From contig JAYFOV010000005.1 in assembly GCA_034928535.1 (NCBI GenBank), positions 62,001 to 126,000 of the forward strand: a DNA stretch of 64,000 bases. The letters run 5' to 3'. Positions within the stretch are counted from its first letter, which is position 1. Each line of letters starts with the position of its first letter. Below are positions 60,928-64,000 of this stretch, piece after piece. The notes beneath the pieces were generated by a model. It saw nothing but the letters and a program-made list of their open reading frames with translations, was not told the DNA's origin and did no database searches. Position numbers and translations under genes: made by a program. The DNA comes from CAXXOK01 sp001604115 (lineage in GTDB: Bacteria; Bacillota; Clostridia; Christensenellales; Aristaeellaceae).

Positions 60928-61783
60928 AGTTGCGCGGCCTTCCCATCATCATTTGCACGCCCTCGGCGGATGTGGGGGTATACAGCACCTTATCACCCTC
61001 CGACAGTCCGGAGGTGATCTCCACCATATCGCCATCGTTAATGCCCACCTTGATATCCGCTTTTTTCACATTGCTTCCATCCGGCAGGAGAACATAGGGC
61101 AGGTTTTGGGAGGTAAAGCTGACCGCATCCATGGGCAGGAGCACGGCGTTTTCCACTTGTTGGTTGAGCAGCTTGACGGTAACCTGCATCCCCGGGAGCG
61201 CATCCGCCGGCAATGCCACGCCTGCCAGATCGACTGTGGCGGTATAGTAGCTCAGGTCGCCGTTTTGGGTGGCTCGTTTGTTCAGGCTGGTGACAGGCGC
61301 CTGGATCAGGCTTCCGCTGCCATCCAAGGTGATATCCGCCTGCTTGCCCAGCGTGATGGCGGACACATCGTATTCATCCACCTGAAAAGTCGCCTTCATA
61401 TGGGAAAGATCCATCACTTCGGCCAGCACATCGCCAGGGGCAACCACGCTCCCTGCGGAAACATTCAGCGCCGTTACCTCCCCTGCGATATCCGCTTTAA
61501 ACACAGTGCCGTCCGTCATGCGCAGGATGCGCGTATTTTTTTGGATCGGCGCGTTGGCCTTCACATAGACCTCCGCCACGGTATCGGCCACGCTCGCGCT
61601 CACCGTAACCGCTTGCTTCACTTCCATCGCGCCGGAAAAATTGTAATACGTGGCTATAGATCCTTTTTGCGCGGTCGCCTCGGCATAGGTGGGCTTCCCG
61701 CTGCCTGAAAACAGGTTTAGCGCGAGCAGTCCCAAAATAATGACCGCGGCGAGTATGATCCATTTGGTTGGTTTCTTCTTCAC
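60917..61783 (-). CDS. HlyD/RND-type periplasmic adaptor subunit
   Basis: 288 residues from a GTG (aggagg 6 bases upstream). A basic N-terminus and membrane anchor (KWIILAAVIILGLLALNLF) are followed by a short HlyD fold with lipoyl-like halves (VSASVADTVAEVYVKANAPIQKNTRILRM, IAGEVTALNVSAGSVVAPGDVLAEVMD) and a barrel domain. It links the MacB-like permease to an outer partner or substrate. It is first of the transporter genes, about 130 bases after the histidine kinase. Confidence 0.88.
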   Translation of the reverse strand: MKKKPTKWIILAAVIILGLLALNLFSGSGKPTYAEATAQKGSIATYYNFSGAMEVKQAVTVSASVADTVAEVYVKANAPIQKNTRILRMTDGTVFKADIAGEVTALNVSAGSVVAPGDVLAEVMDLSHMKATFQVDEYDVSAITLGKQADITLDGSGSLIQAPVTSLNKRATQNGDLSYYTATVDLAGVALPADALPGMQVTVKLLNQQVENAVLLPMDAVSFTSQNLPYVLLPDGSNVKKADIKVGINDGDMVEITSGLSEGDKVLYTPTSAEGVQMMMGRPRNYAQ

Positions 61784-61915
61784 ACAGATCCTCCTAGCAT
61801 CACTTCAAACTGGGTATGCGCTTATTGTAATGCGCTTTCATAAACTGGGGGTAAACTAAGTGCCCACTGATACGCCCCTGCGTTTCAATGCCACACATTG
61901 CCGCCCGAACATCCA

Positions 61916-62959
61916 TTACCGCAGGGGCAAGCGTACTGTGAACGCCGTGGCGCCGCCCGGTGGGCTCTCGCACACGATCGAGCCTCCATGCAAGGTGACG
62001 ATCTTGTGCACCAAAGCCAGTCCAAGCCCGTTGCCCGGAATGGCACGGGAGGAATCCGACTGGAAGAACTTATCGAACACGTGAGGGATATCCTCCGCCG
62101 GAATGCCACGCCCATCATCCCTTACAACGACTTGCGCCGTCGCTCCGTCCGTAGTGAGCGCCACATCAATGTGCCCACCCTCACGGGAGAATTTGATGGC
62201 ATTATCCAGCAGATTCACCCACACCTGCTGCAGCAATTCCTCATTGGCGATCATCTGCACCTCCGCCAACTCCAGGTCCATCACCAGCCCTTTGGGTTCC
62301 CATGAGCCCTGCATCATCACAATGCAGCGGCGTATCTGCTCACTCAGGTCATATGCCTGGCGATCTGTCACGATGGATTGATTTTCCACCCGGGACAGGT
62401 TGAGCACATTGGTCGCCATGGTGGCTAGGCGTGTGGATTCCCGAACGATGATATCCAGATACTCCTCGCGCTCCGCCTGCGAAATCCCCTCCAGCTGGAG
62501 CAGCTCCGCAAACCCTTTGATGGAAACGATAGGTGTCTTGAACTCATGGCTGAAGTTGTTTACAAAATCTTTGCGCAATACTTCGATGCTGCCTAGTTCG
62601 CTGGCCATCCGGTTGAAGCTGTCGCGCAGCTCACGTAGTTCCGGTGTGCGCCCGGTGGTAATGCGTACGGAAAAATCACCGGCCGCAAGACGGTTGGTCG
62701 CATTGATGATCTCCCGGATCGGACGCAGCGGCACCCGCCCAAAAACCATGGACACGATGGTACCCACGATGGCGCTGGCAGCCAGCACGGCAACCAGCAC
62801 CGGAAAGGTGGTGCGCAGCCCAAAGCGATCCAGCACCCCGAAATGCGTTGCCAGCATGCCGATCAGGAGCACGAACAGAGAGGTGATCAGGAATATGGTC
62901 AGCACGATAAACGTAAAAAACAACGTGAGCCCAAAGCGCTCAAGCTTCTTGCGGATCAA
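61916..62959 (-). CDS. Sensor histidine kinase
   Basis: 347 residues from a TTG whose bases overlap the response-regulator stop (TTGA). Two membrane segments (about 11-34 and 52-73) enclose a very short extracellular loop. HAMP (about 74-126), dimerisation with H138 (NNFSHEFKTP), and an ATPase domain with NLLDNAIKFS, DDGRGIP, and GNGLGLALV follow. The short loop suggests it senses within or near the membrane, as BceS- or VanS-like sensors do. It partners with the upstream response regulator and probably controls the downstream exporter. Confidence 0.93.
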   Translation of the reverse strand: MIRKKLERFGLTLFFTFIVLTIFLITSLFVLLIGMLATHFGVLDRFGLRTTFPVLVAVLAASAIVGTIVSMVFGRVPLRPIREIINATNRLAAGDFSVRITTGRTPELRELRDSFNRMASELGSIEVLRKDFVNNFSHEFKTPIVSIKGFAELLQLEGISQAEREEYLDIIVRESTRLATMATNVLNLSRVENQSIVTDRQAYDLSEQIRRCIVMMQGSWEPKGLVMDLELAEVQMIANEELLQQVWVNLLDNAIKFSREGGHIDVALTTDGATAQVVVRDDGRGIPAEDIPHVFDKFFQSDSSRAIPGNGLGLALVHKIVTLHGGSIVCESPPGGATAFTVRLPLR

Positions 62960-63648
62960 ACCATCCTCACCGCCTTGTAGCCCAGGCCGCGCACGGCCAC
63001 CAGCTCAAACTCCGGGTAGTTTTCAAAACGCCTGCGCAACCGGTTGATGTGCACATTGACCGTAGTATCCGTGCTCTCACTTGCCATGCCCCAAATTTCA
63101 TCCATCAACTGAATCCGGGTGAAAATCTTGTCCGGGTAGCTCAGGAGCTTGTAGAGCAGGTAAAACTCCTTCTGGGGCAGGGTTTGCCTGTCCTCGCCGC
63201 GGATCACAGTCAGGCTGTCATACAGCAGCGTCACTTCACCAATTTGCAGCTTGTGCTCATTTACGATCTGAGCCCGGCGCAGCAGCGCGCGCATGCGCAG
63301 CAGCGCGCGCATGCGCAGCAGCATTTCCTCCATATCAACCGGCTTGGTCATATAATCGTCCGTGCCCACCAAAAACCCCTTATGCTTGTCACTGGGCAAC
63401 TGCCTGGCTGTGATCATCAGGATTGGGGTATCAATGCCTGCATCGCGTATCTCCTGCGTGAAGGTGTAGCCATCCATGCCCGGCATCATGATGTCCAGCA
63501 GGATGATGTCGATATGCTGCTCATCCATCACGGCCAGCGCATCATTACCATCCTGCGCGGGGAACACCTTGTACCCATTGCGCGTGAGCACGGCCTCCAT
63601 GAGTTTTCGTGTGTTCACATTGTCCTCTACGACCAGTGCGTGAAACAT
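62956..63648 (-). CDS. OmpR/PhoB-family response regulator
   Basis: 230 residues from ATG at 63648 (gggag 9 bases upstream; ATGs at 63654 and 63669 also lie in frame). The receiver domain carries the phosphoryl Asp D52 (LLDIMMPGMDG) and K102 (MTKPVD). The winged-helix domain includes LPQKEFYLLYKLLSYPDKIFTRIQLMDEIWG. The linker helix at 112-123 has a six-residue tandem duplication, RMRALL twice, coded by an 18-base direct repeat. The kinase follows with a 4-base overlap. The exporter genes lie downstream in the same direction, its probable targets. Confidence 0.92.
   Translation of the reverse strand: MFHALVVEDNVNTRKLMEAVLTRNGYKVFPAQDGNDALAVMDEQHIDIILLDIMMPGMDGYTFTQEIRDAGIDTPILMITARQLPSDKHKGFLVGTDDYMTKPVDMEEMLLRMRALLRMRALLRRAQIVNEHKLQIGEVTLLYDSLTVIRGEDRQTLPQKEFYLLYKLLSYPDKIFTRIQLMDEIWGMASESTDTTVNVHINRLRRRFENYPEFELVAVRGLGYKAVRMV
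63281..63316. repeat. Perfect 18-base tandem duplication inside the response regulator
   Basis: Two identical 18-base copies (63281-63298 and 63299-63316), with a further 7 matching bases after. They code for the repeated RMRALL of the linker helix. Confidence 0.95.
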
Positions 63649-63767
63649 TGCCATCATCTCCCCTGTCATGGTAGCGCACGGCGATAAACTGAGCATGAAC
63701 ACACCTAAAAGATCTACATTCCGGCGCCAACTGAAACATATGCCTTTGCATAACCTAGTGGATGTGC

Positions 63768-63805
63768 CAAAGCGCCCGCGCCTCCCAAAGGAAGCGCGGG
63801 CGTTC
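63768..63805 (-). terminator. Terminator of the PPOX-type gene
   Basis: GC-rich stem (agcgcccgcgc with gcgcgggcgtt) about 55 bases past the stop at 63858; the T stretch after it on the minus strand is short. Confidence 0.6.
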
Positions 63806-63857
63806 GGTTGCTGTTTGGGCGCTATGTTTGCCCAAGCTCCCCAATCGGTTTTCGCCT

Positions 63858-64000
63858 TCAATGGTGCTCTTTGCAGGCCATTTCCGCTACGGTAAGCTTG
63901 ATCACAACCACGGCATCCGCCTGGGCATCGGTAAAGGTCCAAGCGTCCTTGCCGCTGTAATGCCATACGATGCGCCGCAACGCATCCTTTTTTTCGGTTG
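63858..64000 (-). CDS. Pyridoxamine 5'-phosphate oxidase-like flavoprotein, 5' part outside the window
   Basis: The last 47 codons are visible up to the stop at 63858. They read IVWHYSGKDAWTFTDAQADAVVVIKLTV and end in EMACKEHH, the C-terminal strand pattern of small FMN-binding split-barrel (PPOX) proteins, where a hydrophobic strand is followed by E-x-x-x-x-K. The family binds flavin, and the substrate is unknown. The assignment rests on a short segment. Confidence 0.6.
   Translation of the reverse strand, partial: TEKKDALRRIVWHYSGKDAWTFTDAQADAVVVIKLTVAEMACKEHH

Overview
The window looks like a chromosomal segment of a moderately high-GC Gram-positive Clostridia-type Bacillota. The evidence is the run tig-clpP-clpX-lon-engB, a RemA-type DUF370 gene between yicC and gmk, an rplJL operon with an L10-type leader, an Rrf2-iscS-iscU cluster, soj/spo0J-type parAB, a class B sortase with a sortase-anchored surface protein, tRNA genes with encoded CCA, and sigma-A promoters close to TTGACA-N17-TATAAT. 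The species cannot be named from the sequence. Most genes are on the minus strand. I see no insertion sequence, phage, CRISPR array or rRNA.

Layout from left to right. 1-1.8 kb: a truncated HxlR-type regulator, a broken CDP-alcohol phosphatidyltransferase, a DUF503/YlxP gene and a YaiI/YqxD gene. 2.0-7.3 kb: a complete livKHMGF branched-chain amino acid ABC operon (minus) with a consensus promoter and an unexplained intrinsic terminator inside its leader. 7.5-8.7 kb: rplJ-rplL with leader and attenuator. 8.8-11.7 kb: trkA-trkH potassium uptake. 11.9-13.5 kb: a 7TM-PAS-GGDEF cyclase. 13.6-15.6 kb: an LDH-like dehydrogenase and an AEC carrier. 16-24.3 kb: a cytidylate-kinase-like gene, parA-parB, three M15 peptidase-family genes (one with its zinc ligands lost) and an HflX GTPase with an N-terminal JAMM-like domain. 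23.9-26 kb: iscR-iscS-iscU. 26.5-26.9 kb: five tRNA genes (Val, Asp, Phe, Gly, Cys). 27-30.3 kb: yicC-remA-gmk-rpoZ-coaBC. 30.4-33.5 kb: nitroreductase, an ACT-ACT-metallo-beta-lactamase protein and a class B sortase, probably one transcript. 33.8-46 kb: a 4049-residue surface protein made of about 27 CnaB-like domains, divergent from the sortase. 46.3-54.4 kb: GNAT, engB, lon, clpX, clpP, tig. 54.6-57.6 kb: a 7TM protein, a DUF3783 gene and a MEMO-AMMECR1 fusion. 57.9-63.7 kb: a two-component system followed by a MacAB-like ABC exporter with two adaptor-type proteins. The window closes in a truncated PPOX-type flavoprotein.

How the parts fit. Most of the window is housekeeping: protein synthesis and turnover, Fe-S assembly, chromosome segregation, CoA and nucleotide synthesis. 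The distinctive block is 30.4-46 kb. There a membrane-bound transpeptidase is transcribed away from a very long repeat protein ending in IPETG, a hydrophobic segment and a basic tail, and the sortase transcript continues into a two-ACT-domain MBL protein. I infer a cell-surface stalk or adhesin with its own sortase. The other points worth a second look are the dead-looking M15 protein beside parAB, the JAMM-HflX fusion, the liv attenuator, the histone-H1-like tail on trigger factor and the frame-broken CDP-alcohol phosphatidyltransferase.
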